The position numbers and the translations under genes were made by a program. Shown piece by piece: positions 9,567-18,626 of a DNA stretch of 64,000 nt. The DNA lies in NCBI RefSeq assembly GCF_003569805.1, contig NZ_KZ984051.1, positions 745,779-809,778 of the forward strand, in the 5' to 3' direction. The DNA is from Microbacterium halotolerans. GTDB lineage: Bacteria; Actinomycetota; Actinomycetes; Actinomycetales; Microbacteriaceae. Every line of letters starts with the position of its first letter. The stretch's first letter is position 1. Below the pieces are notes generated by a model, which was not told the origin of the DNA, searched no databases, and worked only from the letters and a program-made list of their open reading frames with translations.

Positions 9567-10550
9567 ATGAAGAAGACTCTGCCCGTCATCGCCGCCCTGG
9601 GCGTTGCGGCACTCGCATTCACCGGCTGCACCGACTCCGCGGCCGATCCCGAATCCAACGGATCAGGCGACGGCGGTGACGCGGGCGAGCTGCGCACCGT
9701 GCGCGTCGCCGCGCTGCCGATCGCCGAGACCGGCGCCATCTGGGCCGCCGAGACGGAGGGAATCTTCGCCGACCACGGTCTCGAGCTGGAGATCATCCCC
9801 TCGCAGGGCGGCGCCCAGGCGATCCCCGCGCTGCAGAACGGTGACATCGACATCGCGATCGCCCAGCCTTTCGGTGCCTTCCGCGCCAACCTGGCCGACC
9901 TGCCCATCCGGATCATCGGCAACTACGCGAACAGCAACGCCGAGGGCGAAGACGTCAACTCGGTGGTCGCCGGCGCTGACTCCGGCATCACCGACCTCGC
10001 GGACCTCAGCGGCAAGCGCGTCTCGGTGAACTCCCTCGGCGCGGCAGGAGACGTCACCATCATGAAGGCCGTCGACGACGCGGGCGGCGACTCGTCGACC
10101 ATCGAGTTCGTGGAAGTCGCCTTCCCCGAGGTTCCTGCCCAGCTCGACGCGGGCAACATCGATGCCGCGTGGGCGCCCGACCCCTTCCGAAACCAGGTCG
10201 TCGAAGCCGGCGGCGCCGACCTCGTCTACCCGTACCAGGCGACGATCCCTGGTCTGACTGTGCTCACCAACGTCACCTCGGCCGAGGTGCTCGACAGCGA
10301 TCCCGAGCTGATCGAGGACTGGTCGGCTGCGCTGGATGAGGCGCTGCAGTTCGCCGCGGAGAACGAAGACGCCGTGCGCGAGGCGATCGCGAGCAACCTC
10401 GAGATCCCTGCCGAGGTCGTCGACGGCATCGTGCTGCCGGAGTTCACCAGCGAGATCGACACCGCCGACCTGCAGTCGCTGATCGATCTCGCCGTCGACT
10501 ACAGCGTGCTCGACGGCGAGCCCGACCTGAACGAGCTGGTCACCGAGTAG
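9567..10550 (+). CDS. ABC-transporter substrate-binding lipoprotein, NMT1/SsuA type
   Basis: A 327-aa lipoprotein with a signal peptide ending LAFTGC (Cys21) and an NMT1/THI5-like periplasmic-binding fold: VRVAALPIAETGAIWAAETE, GIFADHGLELEIIPSQGG, NGDIDIAIAQPFGAFRA, LSGKRVSVNSLGAAGD and DAAWAPDPFRNQVVEAGG. Relatives bind sulfonates, nitrate, thiamine precursors or aromatic acids. The start at 9567 follows TGGAGG; upstream in-frame Met codons would add residues before the signal peptide. First gene of an importer operon divergent from metF-purU-ligM, so a methoxylated aromatic acid is a reasonable guess for its ligand, though unproven. Confidence 0.87.
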   Translation: MKKTLPVIAALGVAALAFTGCTDSAADPESNGSGDGGDAGELRTVRVAALPIAETGAIWAAETEGIFADHGLELEIIPSQGGAQAIPALQNGDIDIAIAQPFGAFRANLADLPIRIIGNYANSNAEGEDVNSVVAGADSGITDLADLSGKRVSVNSLGAAGDVTIMKAVDDAGGDSSTIEFVEVAFPEVPAQLDAGNIDAAWAPDPFRNQVVEAGGADLVYPYQATIPGLTVLTNVTSAEVLDSDPELIEDWSAALDEALQFAAENEDAVREAIASNLEIPAEVVDGIVLPEFTSEIDTADLQSLIDLAVDYSVLDGEPDLNELVTE

Positions 10551-10586
10551 CGCGCGCACTCCTCCCCCAAACCGAAAGGAGCCGGT

Positions 10587-11363
10587 GTGCGCCAGACGCG
10601 CAAGATCGTGCTCGGCACCCTCGGCGTCGTGCTGTTCCTGGTGGCGTGGCAGCTGCTGCCCGTGGTCGGCCTGGTCGACCCGCAGTACCTGCCGTATGCC
10701 ACGGACACTCTCGTCAGGCTCGGCGGCGATGCCCTCGACCTCGAGTTCTGGCGCAACGTGGGCCGCACGCTGCGCGGCTGGATCATCGGCCTGGTGATCG
10801 CCACGGTCGCGGCGGTCGTGCTCGGCACCCTGATCGGCCTGGTGCCGTTCCTGCGGCGCGCGACCCACACGACGGTCGAGTTCCTGCGGCCCGTGCCGTC
10901 GGTCGCCCTGATTCCGATCGCCGTGCTGGTGTTCGGGCTCCAGCTGCCGGCCACGCTGATGCTGATCGTCTACGCCAGCTTCTGGCAGATCTTCGTGCAG
11001 GTGCTCTACGGCGTCGCCGACGTCGACACCGTCGCCCGCGACACGGCGCGCAGCTTCGGCCTCACCCGCAGCGAGCAGATGTTCCGCGTCGTGCTGCCGA
11101 CGGCACTGCCCTACCTGTTCACCGGCCTGCGGCTGGCGGCATCCGTCGCGCTGATCCTGTCGGTGACGGGCGAGATGCTGATCACCGCGACGGGGCTGGG
11201 CGGCCGGCTCGTCGTGCTGCAGTCGTCGGGCGACTGGTCAGGCGTCTACGCGGTCATCGTCGTCACTGGCCTGCTCGGGCTCATCATCAACATGGTGTTC
11301 CGGATGATCGAGCGCCGGTCGCTCGGCTGGCATCAGTCGGTAAGAGGGGAGGAAGTGCTGTGA
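10587..11363 (+). CDS. ABC-transporter permease, TauC/SsuC type (first of two)
   Basis: A 258-aa integral membrane protein with about six predicted helices. It carries the binding-protein-dependent permease signature near residues 140-175, DTARSFGLTRSEQMFRVVLP, which forms the coupling helix for the ATPase. An AAAGGAG ribosome-binding site precedes the GTG start. Its stop codon overlaps the start of the second permease (GTGA). Two different permeases in tandem suggest a heterodimeric channel, whereas TauC/SsuC systems are usually homodimeric. Confidence 0.9.
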   Translation: MRQTRKIVLGTLGVVLFLVAWQLLPVVGLVDPQYLPYATDTLVRLGGDALDLEFWRNVGRTLRGWIIGLVIATVAAVVLGTLIGLVPFLRRATHTTVEFLRPVPSVALIPIAVLVFGLQLPATLMLIVYASFWQIFVQVLYGVADVDTVARDTARSFGLTRSEQMFRVVLPTALPYLFTGLRLAASVALILSVTGEMLITATGLGGRLVVLQSSGDWSGVYAVIVVTGLLGLIINMVFRMIERRSLGWHQSVRGEEVL

Positions 11364-12184
11364 CGCTCTACACGACGACCGTCGTCACACCCCGCCGCGG
11401 TGCCGAGCGGGCCCGCAGGTTCTTCGAGAGCGCGGGCTTCGCCCTCGGCCTGCCGATTCTGCTGTTGGCGATCTGGGGCGTGTGGGGCACGGCGGCGCCT
11501 GCGCAGTTCTTCCCGTCGCCCATCGTGATCGCGCAGGCCTTCGTCGACACCTGGATCGGTCCGGCCTTCGTCGAGGACGTGCTGCCGAGCCTCTGGCGCC
11601 TGGGGCTCGGCATCGTCCTCGCCATCGTGGTCGGCGTCGCGCTCGGCACAGTGATCGGTCTGGTCAGGTGGCTGCGGGAGCTGTCGGAGCCTGTGCTCGA
11701 GTTCTTCCGCGCCGTGCCGCCGCCGGTCCTGATCCCGGTGGTGACGCTGCTGTTCGGTCCGTTCGACACCGGCAAGGTGATCCTGATCGTCGCGGGCTCG
11801 ATCTGGCCGATCCTGCTCAACACGATCGACGGCATCCGGAGCGTCGACTCCGTGATGACCGAGACCGGACGGTCGTACTCGCTGACCGCGACGGAGAGGC
11901 TGCGCTACCTGCTGCTGCCCGCCGCGAGCCCGCGCATCATGGCCGGCATCCGCCAGGCGCTCTCGGTCGCGCTGATCCTGATGGTGATCAGCGAGATGTT
12001 CAACTCGTCATCCGGATTCGGGTACCGGATCCAGTACTTCCAGCGCAACTACCTCATCCCCGAGATGTGGAGCGGCATCGTGCTGCTCGGCCTGATCGGG
12101 GTGGTGCTCGCGGTGCTGTTCGGCTTCGCCGAGCGCCGCGTGCTGCGCTGGTACCACGGTCTCAAGGAGGTGGAGCGTGCCTGA
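11360..12184 (+). CDS. ABC-transporter permease, TauC/SsuC type (second of two)
   Basis: A 274-aa membrane protein starting at a GTG that overlaps the preceding stop and follows GGGGAGGA. Hydrophobic segments begin at about residues 25, 75, 110, 135, 195 and 235. The coupling-helix signature reads ETGRSYSLTATERLRYLLLP and is followed by AASPRIMAGIRQALSVALI. It would pair with the first permease to form the membrane channel of this importer. The next gene, the ATPase, starts inside its last codons, so the whole operon is translationally coupled. Confidence 0.88.
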   Translation: MTLYTTTVVTPRRGAERARRFFESAGFALGLPILLLAIWGVWGTAAPAQFFPSPIVIAQAFVDTWIGPAFVEDVLPSLWRLGLGIVLAIVVGVALGTVIGLVRWLRELSEPVLEFFRAVPPPVLIPVVTLLFGPFDTGKVILIVAGSIWPILLNTIDGIRSVDSVMTETGRSYSLTATERLRYLLLPAASPRIMAGIRQALSVALILMVISEMFNSSSGFGYRIQYFQRNYLIPEMWSGIVLLGLIGVVLAVLFGFAERRVLRWYHGLKEVERA

Positions 12185-12977
12185 AGCGCTTCTGAAGGTC
12201 TCGAGCCTTCGCAAGGTGTACGAGTCGGCGACCGGTTCGGTCGAGGCGATCGGCGACATCGGCTTCGAGATGGGCACCGGCGAGCTGATCTGCATCGTCG
12301 GGCCGTCCGGATGCGGCAAGACCACGCTGCTGAAGTGCATCTCGGGGCTGCTGGCGCCGACATCCGGCACCGTCGAGCTCGACGGCAAGAAGGTCGTCTC
12401 GCCGCCGCCCAACATGGCGCTCGTGTTCCAGGAGTACGGCCGCAGCCTGTACCCGTGGCTCACGGTGCGCGGCAACGTCGAACTGCCGCTGCGGCACAAG
12501 GATCTCACCCGCCAGGCGCGCGGGGAGCTCGTGATGGACGCGCTCACTGCCGTCGGTCTCGACCACGCGGCCGACACCTACCCGTGGCAGCTGTCCGGCG
12601 GCATGCAGCAGCGCGTGGCGATCGCCCGCGCGGTGGCGTATCAGCCGGAGGTGCTCATCATGGATGAGCCGTTCGCCGCCGTCGACGCCCAGACGCGCGC
12701 CGACCTGGAGGACCTGGTGCGGCGTCTGCACCGCGAGCGCGGCATGTCGATCCTGTTCGTCACGCACGACATCGACGAGTCGGTCTATCTCGGTGAGCGT
12801 GTGATCGTGCTGTCGAAGTCGCCGACGTGGGTGCAGGAGGATCTGCGCATCGATCTCGACGACGAACGCGACCAGATCACCACCCGCGCCCTGCCGCGGT
12901 TCACAGAGCTGCGTACGCACGTGTACGAGCAGATCCAACGGGCTAAGCGCGGCGAGGCGGTGCGGCCGACAGCGTGA
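12177..12977 (+). CDS. ABC-transporter ATP-binding protein, TauB/SsuB type
   Basis: A 266-aa ATPase with Walker A GPSGCGKTT (about residues 42-50), Q-loop VFQEYGRSLYPWLTV, signature LSGGMQQRVAIARA, Walker B VLIMDEPFAAVDAQTR and switch His in FVTHDIDESVYL. These are characteristic of ATPases serving nitrate/sulfonate/taurine-type importers. It energises uptake by the two permeases encoded just upstream. The GTG start lies inside the end of the second permease, and its stop overlaps the PaaX-like gene by GTGA, putting the regulator in the same transcript. Confidence 0.93.
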   Translation: MPEALLKVSSLRKVYESATGSVEAIGDIGFEMGTGELICIVGPSGCGKTTLLKCISGLLAPTSGTVELDGKKVVSPPPNMALVFQEYGRSLYPWLTVRGNVELPLRHKDLTRQARGELVMDALTAVGLDHAADTYPWQLSGGMQQRVAIARAVAYQPEVLIMDEPFAAVDAQTRADLEDLVRRLHRERGMSILFVTHDIDESVYLGERVIVLSKSPTWVQEDLRIDLDDERDQITTRALPRFTELRTHVYEQIQRAKRGEAVRPTA

Positions 12978-13810
12978 GCGGCGTGACCATGCGGAGTCGG
13001 AAGCCGAGGCGCCTGCTGCTGTCGCTGCTGGGTAACCACGTCGTCGACGGATACGACGAATGGGTCAGGGCGGCGGCCTTCCTCGAGGTGCTCTCCGGCG
13101 CAGGAATCGGGCAGGCGGCGGCGCGGGCGGCGCTCGATCGGATGGTCGTGGTCGGCATGCTCGAGCGGCGCAAGGACGGCCGTGAGGTCGTCTTCCGCCC
13201 CACGCCGCACGCGAGGCGGGTCATCCAGGGCGCGTCGGCGCGCGTGCACGGGCCGAGGCCGTTCGAGCCGACCGGTGACGGCTGGACGCTGGTCACGTTC
13301 GCGCTGTCGGAGAAGCACCGCCAGACCAGGCACAAGCTGCGCGCAGCCCTGCTGTGGGAGGGCTTCGGAGCGGTTCGCGACGGGCTCTGGATCGCGCCGG
13401 GCGAGGTCGATCTCACCGCCGCCCTGGAGCGGCTGCAGCCGGATCTGCCCGCCGGTGCGGTCGTCGCCTTCCGGGCGCACGAGCTGACGGCTTTTCCTGT
13501 CGCGCCCGCCGTCGCCGACGCGTGGGACCTCGCAGCGATCCGCGCACAGCATGAGCTGTTCCTGCGCGAGTGGGGAGGCGAGCCGTCGCTGGTTCAGCCG
13601 CTCGTCGACCAGACGGCGCTGGTGGCCGACTGGCTCACGCTGCAGCGCACCGATCCGCGTCTGCCGCAGGAGTTCCTCGACTCCGACTGGCCCGCCCCGT
13701 GCACCGTCGAGGCTTTCCGCACCTGGATGGACGCGCTCTCCGCCCCGGCCGCCGAGGAGTTCGGCTCGCTTGTGGGGAAAGCGGTCGCGCCGAGGGGATC
13801 GGGCGTCTGA
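12974..13810 (+). CDS. PaaX-family transcriptional regulator
   Basis: A 278-aa protein resembling the phenylacetic-acid-catabolon repressor PaaX: an N-terminal winged helix (about residues 10-80; PRRLLLSLLGNHVV, ARAALDRMVVVGMLERRKDG) and the PaaX central/C-terminal region (GDGWTLVTFALSEKHRQTRH, LLWEGFGAVRDGLWIAPGEV, LREWGGEPSLVQPLVDQ). PaaX proteins usually sense an aryl-CoA ester. Here a hydroxycinnamoyl-CoA or benzoyl-CoA-type inducer would make sense with the neighbouring ferulate and O-demethylation genes. It is cotranscribed with the importer and is the best candidate to bind the 31-bp dyad at 9476-9506. A second possible start is the ATG at 12989. Confidence 0.82.
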   Translation: MSGVTMRSRKPRRLLLSLLGNHVVDGYDEWVRAAAFLEVLSGAGIGQAAARAALDRMVVVGMLERRKDGREVVFRPTPHARRVIQGASARVHGPRPFEPTGDGWTLVTFALSEKHRQTRHKLRAALLWEGFGAVRDGLWIAPGEVDLTAALERLQPDLPAGAVVAFRAHELTAFPVAPAVADAWDLAAIRAQHELFLREWGGEPSLVQPLVDQTALVADWLTLQRTDPRLPQEFLDSDWPAPCTVEAFRTWMDALSAPAAEEFGSLVGKAVAPRGSGV

Positions 13811-13969
13811 CGAGCGCCTGGCGCGCCTGAGATCGTTACGGGGAGACTCCGAGAAGTACCGCTTGGCGGGAGCAGGACGCCGATGCGGCCGCGCAGTTCC
13901 AATCCAGGAACCTGATGGTGCCGAATCAGCAGTGAGCCGTTGATCGCGGCTCCCGTCTAAGGAGGAATC

Positions 13970-14359
13970 ATGCGTTTCATCCCCACCAAGGTCCACGGCG
14001 TTCTGGACTATCTCGTCGGCATCGCGCTGATCGCAGCGCCGTGGCTGTTCGGCTTCGCAGGCGTCGGCGGCGCAGCGGTGGTCATCCCCATCGTGCTCGG
14101 CGTCGGCCTGATCGTCTACAGCCTGTTCACCCGCTACGAGTGGGGGCCGTTCGGTCTCATTCCCATGCCTGTGCACCTGGTGTTCGACATCGTCGCCAGC
14201 GTCTTCCTTGCGGTGTCGCCCTGGTTGTTCGGCTTCGCCGACAACGCGGTGAACGTCTGGCTGCCGCACGTGGTTGTGGGCGTCGCGGTCATCGTGGTCG
14301 TGATCTTCACGCAGCCCCAGCCCGAACCGAAGCGGTCTCACGATTCCGGTAGCGCCTGA
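13970..14359 (+). CDS. SPW-repeat-containing small membrane protein
   Basis: A 129-aa protein with four predicted transmembrane helices arranged as two similar halves. Each half has a hydrophobic helix followed by PWLFGFA (IAAPWLFGFAG near residue 22; AVSPWLFGFADN near residue 83), the hallmark of the SPW domain. Function is unknown in this family. A strong AAGGAGG precedes the ATG. It stands alone between the PaaX-like gene and the SARP regulator. Confidence 0.75.
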   Translation: MRFIPTKVHGVLDYLVGIALIAAPWLFGFAGVGGAAVVIPIVLGVGLIVYSLFTRYEWGPFGLIPMPVHLVFDIVASVFLAVSPWLFGFADNAVNVWLPHVVVGVAVIVVVIFTQPQPEPKRSHDSGSA

Positions 14360-14734
14360 TCGTTCGCACGATCCTGGGTGTCCGGGCCGTTCTGGTCCGA
14401 GAGATGCGGCGTGAGCATGCGCCAGTGGAACACCGGGCCGTCGACTCGGGGGAGGGGGCGGCTCAGCCACGTTGAAGGGACTCCCGGCATCTCGGCTGCG
14501 CGCACGCGGTGGCGATGGCTTCATCGCGCGGCGCGTGGGCGGGTAGGACCGCTTCCCACGGCTCCGGTGCCGGATATCGACTTTCTGAAGGCCGGTTCGA
14601 GGTCGATGTTCGGCACAGGAACGGTTGTCGTGATGTCAAGGCGGGGGATGCCGAGGCTGAGCGCGGGGGCGGCCGTGCGGCCTAGGCTGGGAGTCGCGGC
14701 GGCCGCGTCGCCGCTTGGACATCCGGAGGACGAC
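14360..14734 (+). other. Intergenic region upstream of the SARP-type regulator
   Basis: 375 bases with no convincing gene. The reading frame of the downstream regulator stays open back to 14378, but the upstream part does not resemble any domain and lacks a good ribosome-binding site, so I treat it as leader. A small perfect dyad GATCGT-TCGC-ACGATC lies just after the SPW gene and could be a weak terminator. Confidence 0.4.
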
Positions 14735-17700
14735 GTGACCGAACCGCGCCTGCGCCTGATCGACGGCGTCGCGTGGGCAGACGCACCCATCCGAGGGGAG
14801 CGCACCAGGGCCCTGCTGCTCGCGCTGGTGGATGCGGGCGGGCGAGTCGTATCGGAGGAGCGGCTCGCGGACGAGATCTGGGCGGATGCGCGGCCGGAGA
14901 ATCCGGTCGGAGCCCTGCAGGTCGTCGTATCGCGCGCGAGGAAGGCGACCAGCGCTGATGTCGTTGCGCGCACCGACGGAGGGTATCGGCTCGCGCTCGA
15001 TCGCGATGACGTCGACGTGTGGCGCGCAGAGGCGGCGGCGGAGACAGCACGCCGCGCGCTCGCCGCTGGAGACGCCGAGGCCGCGGAGCGCGCCGCCCGA
15101 ATCGTCCGCGACGCCGGGCGCGACGACGACTTCGTTCTCGGGCGGGCACTCGAGGCGCAGGGTCGGTACGCCGAGGCGCTGCCGCTGCTTCGAGAAGCCG
15201 CGGGCGATGCCGATGCGATGGCGCTGCTGCGCAGCGTCGCCGCAGTCGATGGCGTGCCTGCCGCACTGGCGCGGTATGAGCAGCTGCGCGACGATCTCGC
15301 CGATCGACTGGGTGTGGACCCGTCCCCAGAGCTGCAGGCACTGCATCGCGAGCTGCTGGCCCGCGACCGGCCCGTCAGATCCGGCATCCGCTATGAGACC
15401 AGCTCCTTGGTCGGGCGAGGGCGCGATATCGAGGCCGTCTCGGCGCTGCTGCGGCGCTCGCGGGTGACGACGCTGCTGGGGCCCGGCGGTCTCGGCAAGA
15501 CGCGCCTGGCGAATGTGCTCGCGCGGGAGGCCGATCAGCCCGTCGTGCACGTCGTGGAGCTCGTCGGCGTCACAGCAGCCGATGAGGTCGTCGCGGCGGT
15601 CGGATCGGCCATCGGCGTGCGTGATTCCGTGTCATCGCGGCATGCGCTCACTCCTGCCCAGCGCTCGGACATCAGGGGCCGGATCGCGGAGCAGCTGGCG
15701 CAGGCGCCGACGCTGCTCGTGCTCGACAACTGCGAGCACGTCGTCGAGGCGGTCGCGGAGCTCGCGGCGTTCCTGGTCTCAGCCGCCTCCAGCCTCACGA
15801 TCCTCACCACGTCCCGCGCGCCGCTGGCGATCGCGGCCGAGCGCGTGTACCCGCTCGGCCAGCTCGGGCAGGGCGACGCCGCCGCGCTGTTCGCGGAGCG
15901 CGCGACGGCGGCCAGGCCAGGCACCGTTCTGCGCGATGAGGTCGTGCGCTCGCTCGTGACCAGGCTCGACGGGCTCCCTCTCGCGATAGAACTGGCAGCA
16001 GCGAGGATCCGCTCGATGTCTGCGGAGGAGATCCTTCGGCGCCTGGACGACCGGTTCGCGCTGCTGCGCGGAGGCGACCGTTCGGCGCCCGACCGGCACC
16101 AGACGCTGCTCGCAGTCATCGACTGGTCATGGAACCTCCTCTCCGAGCGCGAACGGCGAGGCCTGCGCCGGCTGGCGGTCTTCCAGGACGGCTTCGCGCT
16201 CGACGGCGCACAGGCGCTGCTGGACGACGATGCGACAGACGCGGTGGCGGAGCTCGCGGCACAGTCGCTCCTCACGGTTGCCGACGCGGACGGCGCTGTG
16301 CGATACCGGATGCTCGAGACGGTGCGCGAGTTCGGGCTGATCCGACTGCGGGAGTCGGACGAGGAGCCGCAGACCCGGCTGGCACAGCGCGGGTGGGCGG
16401 TTGCGCTCGCCGATCGCACGTCGCCGCGCCTCTACGGGCCGGACCAGCTCGCGGCGATCGACGCGCTCTCCGCGGAGGAGGCCAACCTCGCCGACACCCT
16501 GCACCGCGCCCTCGGCGACGGTGACAGGCCGTCCGTCGTGCGGGTGTTCGCGGCGCTGGGCGGCCTCGGCGGCATCCGTGGCGGAATGCCCCGCATCCGT
16601 GCGATCACGGAATCGTTCGCCGAGGTGATCGACGGCTGGGAGCCGCCGGATGATCTCGTCGACGTGACGCGTGCGGCGATCGCCCTCGCGCTGTTCGCGA
16701 GTCTGATGCGCCGCACGACGCGCACTGAGCACCTGGAGCGCATGCTCGTGGCGCTCGGCGACCAGCCGGAGCCCCCGCTTCTCAACGCGATGATCGCGTT
16801 CGTGCAGTCGTTCTCCTCCACAGGGAGCTTCGCCGCCCAGCAGCGATGCGCCGCGCTCGTCGATTCGCCGCATCGGGCCGTGCGGGCGCTCGGCTGGCTG
16901 TACGTGACGCAGGAGCGGGAGAACGCGGGGCACACGGCTGAAGCACTGGAGGCATGCCGCACAGCGTTGGAGCACGTGAGTGACGACGACGGGCCGTGGG
17001 TGCGTGCGAGTGCCCTGACGATGCTCACCAGCCTGCATGGTCAGGAGGGAGACACGGTCGCGGCCGCGCGATGTGCGCGCGAGGCGCTGCCGCTGCTCGA
17101 GCGGATCGGCGCGGGTGAGGACTCTGTCCATGCCGCGGCGACGATCGCCCTCGCTGAGATCGAGCAGGGCGATCTCGAGCAGGCGGGGCGCGACGTCGAG
17201 CGGCTCGAGGGCATCGCGGGCGAAATCGGCGGCGCCGACAGGGGCTCTGCGCTGCTGAGTCGTGCGCAGCTCGCGATCGCACAGGGTCGTATCGACGAAG
17301 GCCTTGAGCTGCACCGCCGAGCGGTGGCCCGCAGCCGCGTCGACCCGTGGGATGCGTCAGGCCCAGGATCCGATGCGGTCACGCCCTGGGTCCTCGCCGC
17401 CGAATCCAGCGGGCTCGTTGCCGAAGCGCGCTACGCCGAGGGCGAGGCCGGACGCGACCTGTTCGACTCTCTCCTGACCCGCCTGCGATACCTGGTCGGT
17501 CGCGAACCCAGCGTCGGCATGTTCCCCGGTGGGTCCATCGACTTCCCGATCACCGGTCTCGTGCTGTTCGGTCTGGGGCTGTGGGCTCTGCGGCGGCAGG
17601 CTCTTCCCGCGGAGGATGCCATCCGGCTGCTCGTGCTCGCCGAGGGGTTCGGCTATCCGAGGCTCGGTGCGCCGCTGCGCTGGAAGGACGCCGTCGAGGA

Positions 17701-17821
17701 TGCGGAGCGGGCCTCACCCGGCACGCTTGCGGGGTTCGCGGCCGAGTACGACGGTCGGCGCGGCGCGGACCTCCTGGAGGAGGCCCGCGCCGCGATCCTG
17801 CGAGTATCCGCCGATCGGTGA
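14735..17821 (+). CDS. Large SARP/BTAD transcriptional regulator with NB-ARC-type ATPase and TPR-like region
   Basis: A 1028-aa AfsR-like regulator. Residues 5-90 form an OmpR-type winged helix (RGERTRALLLALVDAGGRVV, DGGYRLALDRDDVD). Residues 95-220 form a bacterial transcriptional activation domain (RYEQLRDDLADRLGVDPSPE). A P-loop LLGPGGLGKTRLA lies near residue 248 with Walker-B-like LLVLDNCEHV, RGGDRSAPDRHQTL and IDWSWNLLSERER motifs typical of LuxR/AfsR STAND ATPases. The rest is helical and TPR-like. The GTG at 14735 follows GGAGGA. It probably activates transcription through 11-bp direct repeats, and such repeats occur in front of the nearby exporter gene drrA. Confidence 0.88.
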   Translation: MTEPRLRLIDGVAWADAPIRGERTRALLLALVDAGGRVVSEERLADEIWADARPENPVGALQVVVSRARKATSADVVARTDGGYRLALDRDDVDVWRAEAAAETARRALAAGDAEAAERAARIVRDAGRDDDFVLGRALEAQGRYAEALPLLREAAGDADAMALLRSVAAVDGVPAALARYEQLRDDLADRLGVDPSPELQALHRELLARDRPVRSGIRYETSSLVGRGRDIEAVSALLRRSRVTTLLGPGGLGKTRLANVLAREADQPVVHVVELVGVTAADEVVAAVGSAIGVRDSVSSRHALTPAQRSDIRGRIAEQLAQAPTLLVLDNCEHVVEAVAELAAFLVSAASSLTILTTSRAPLAIAAERVYPLGQLGQGDAAALFAERATAARPGTVLRDEVVRSLVTRLDGLPLAIELAAARIRSMSAEEILRRLDDRFALLRGGDRSAPDRHQTLLAVIDWSWNLLSERERRGLRRLAVFQDGFALDGAQALLDDDATDAVAELAAQSLLTVADADGAVRYRMLETVREFGLIRLRESDEEPQTRLAQRGWAVALADRTSPRLYGPDQLAAIDALSAEEANLADTLHRALGDGDRPSVVRVFAALGGLGGIRGGMPRIRAITESFAEVIDGWEPPDDLVDVTRAAIALALFASLMRRTTRTEHLERMLVALGDQPEPPLLNAMIAFVQSFSSTGSFAAQQRCAALVDSPHRAVRALGWLYVTQERENAGHTAEALEACRTALEHVSDDDGPWVRASALTMLTSLHGQEGDTVAAARCAREALPLLERIGAGEDSVHAAATIALAEIEQGDLEQAGRDVERLEGIAGEIGGADRGSALLSRAQLAIAQGRIDEGLELHRRAVARSRVDPWDASGPGSDAVTPWVLAAESSGLVAEARYAEGEAGRDLFDSLLTRLRYLVGREPSVGMFPGGSIDFPITGLVLFGLGLWALRRQALPAEDAIRLLVLAEGFGYPRLGAPLRWKDAVEDAERASPGTLAGFAAEYDGRRGADLLEEARAAILRVSADR

Positions 17822-17822
17822 C

Positions 17823-18626
17823 TCACATCTTCCGGCTGTAGGAGCGCACGGCGAGCGGTGCGAAGATCGCGACCACCACGACGCAGCCGAGCAGCGCCCA
17901 GCCGACCTCGCCGGTGATCCGGCCCTCGTTGATCAGGTCGCGGCAGGCCGTGACGACGTGCGAGACCGGGTTGACGGCGACGAAGGTCTGCAGCCAGCCC
18001 GGCAGCGTCTCGGCGGGGACGAACGCGTTCGACAGGAACGTCAGGGGGAACAGGATCATCATCGAGATGCCCTGCACGGCCTGTGCGGAACGTGCGACCG
18101 TGCCGAGCCAGCAGAAGATCCAGGCCAGCGACCAGCCGGCGACGATCGTGAGCAGCCAGCATCCCAGAACGCCGAGGATCCCGCCGTCCGGGCGATATCC
18201 CATGGCGAGGCCCGTGAGGATCGTCAGGGTCGCCGCGAGCCCGTAGCGCACGAGGTCGGCGACCATGGGGCCGGCGAGCGGCGAGATGCGCGCGATGGGG
18301 AGCGCCTTGAAGCGATCGAACACGCCCTTGTCCATGTCCTCGCGCAGCTGAGTGCCGGTGGCCATCGAGGCGGTCAGCGCCGTCTGGGCGAGGATGCCCG
18401 GGATGATCACCGGCAGATACTCTGCGACGGATCCGGAGATCGCCCCGCCGAAGATGAACGTGAACATCGCGGTGAACAGCAGCGGCTGCAGCACGACGTC
18501 GAACATCTGCTCCGGGTTGCGGCGCATCTTCATCAGTGCGCGCCATGCCATCGAGAGGGTCTGACTGATGGTGTCGCCGAGGCGAGGGCGCGACGACAGC
18601 TGGATGTCGAGGGAAACGGTGGTCAT
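17823..18626 (-). CDS. ABC-2 type exporter permease, DrrB family
   Basis: A 267-aa membrane protein of the daunorubicin-resistance permease family: MKMRRNPEQMFDVVLQPLLF, TFIFGGAISG, MDKGVFDRFKALPIAR (the conserved F-R-x-LP motif), FLSNAFVPAETLPGWLQ and VNPVSHVVTACRDL. About six transmembrane helices are predicted. It overlaps its ATPase partner by 4 bp and ends 1 bp from the convergent SARP gene. The pair would export a hydrophobic or amphipathic compound; what it is cannot be told from sequence. Confidence 0.9.
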   Translation of the reverse strand: MTTVSLDIQLSSRPRLGDTISQTLSMAWRALMKMRRNPEQMFDVVLQPLLFTAMFTFIFGGAISGSVAEYLPVIIPGILAQTALTASMATGTQLREDMDKGVFDRFKALPIARISPLAGPMVADLVRYGLAATLTILTGLAMGYRPDGGILGVLGCWLLTIVAGWSLAWIFCWLGTVARSAQAVQGISMMILFPLTFLSNAFVPAETLPGWLQTFVAVNPVSHVVTACRDLINEGRITGEVGWALLGCVVVVAIFAPLAVRSYSRKM

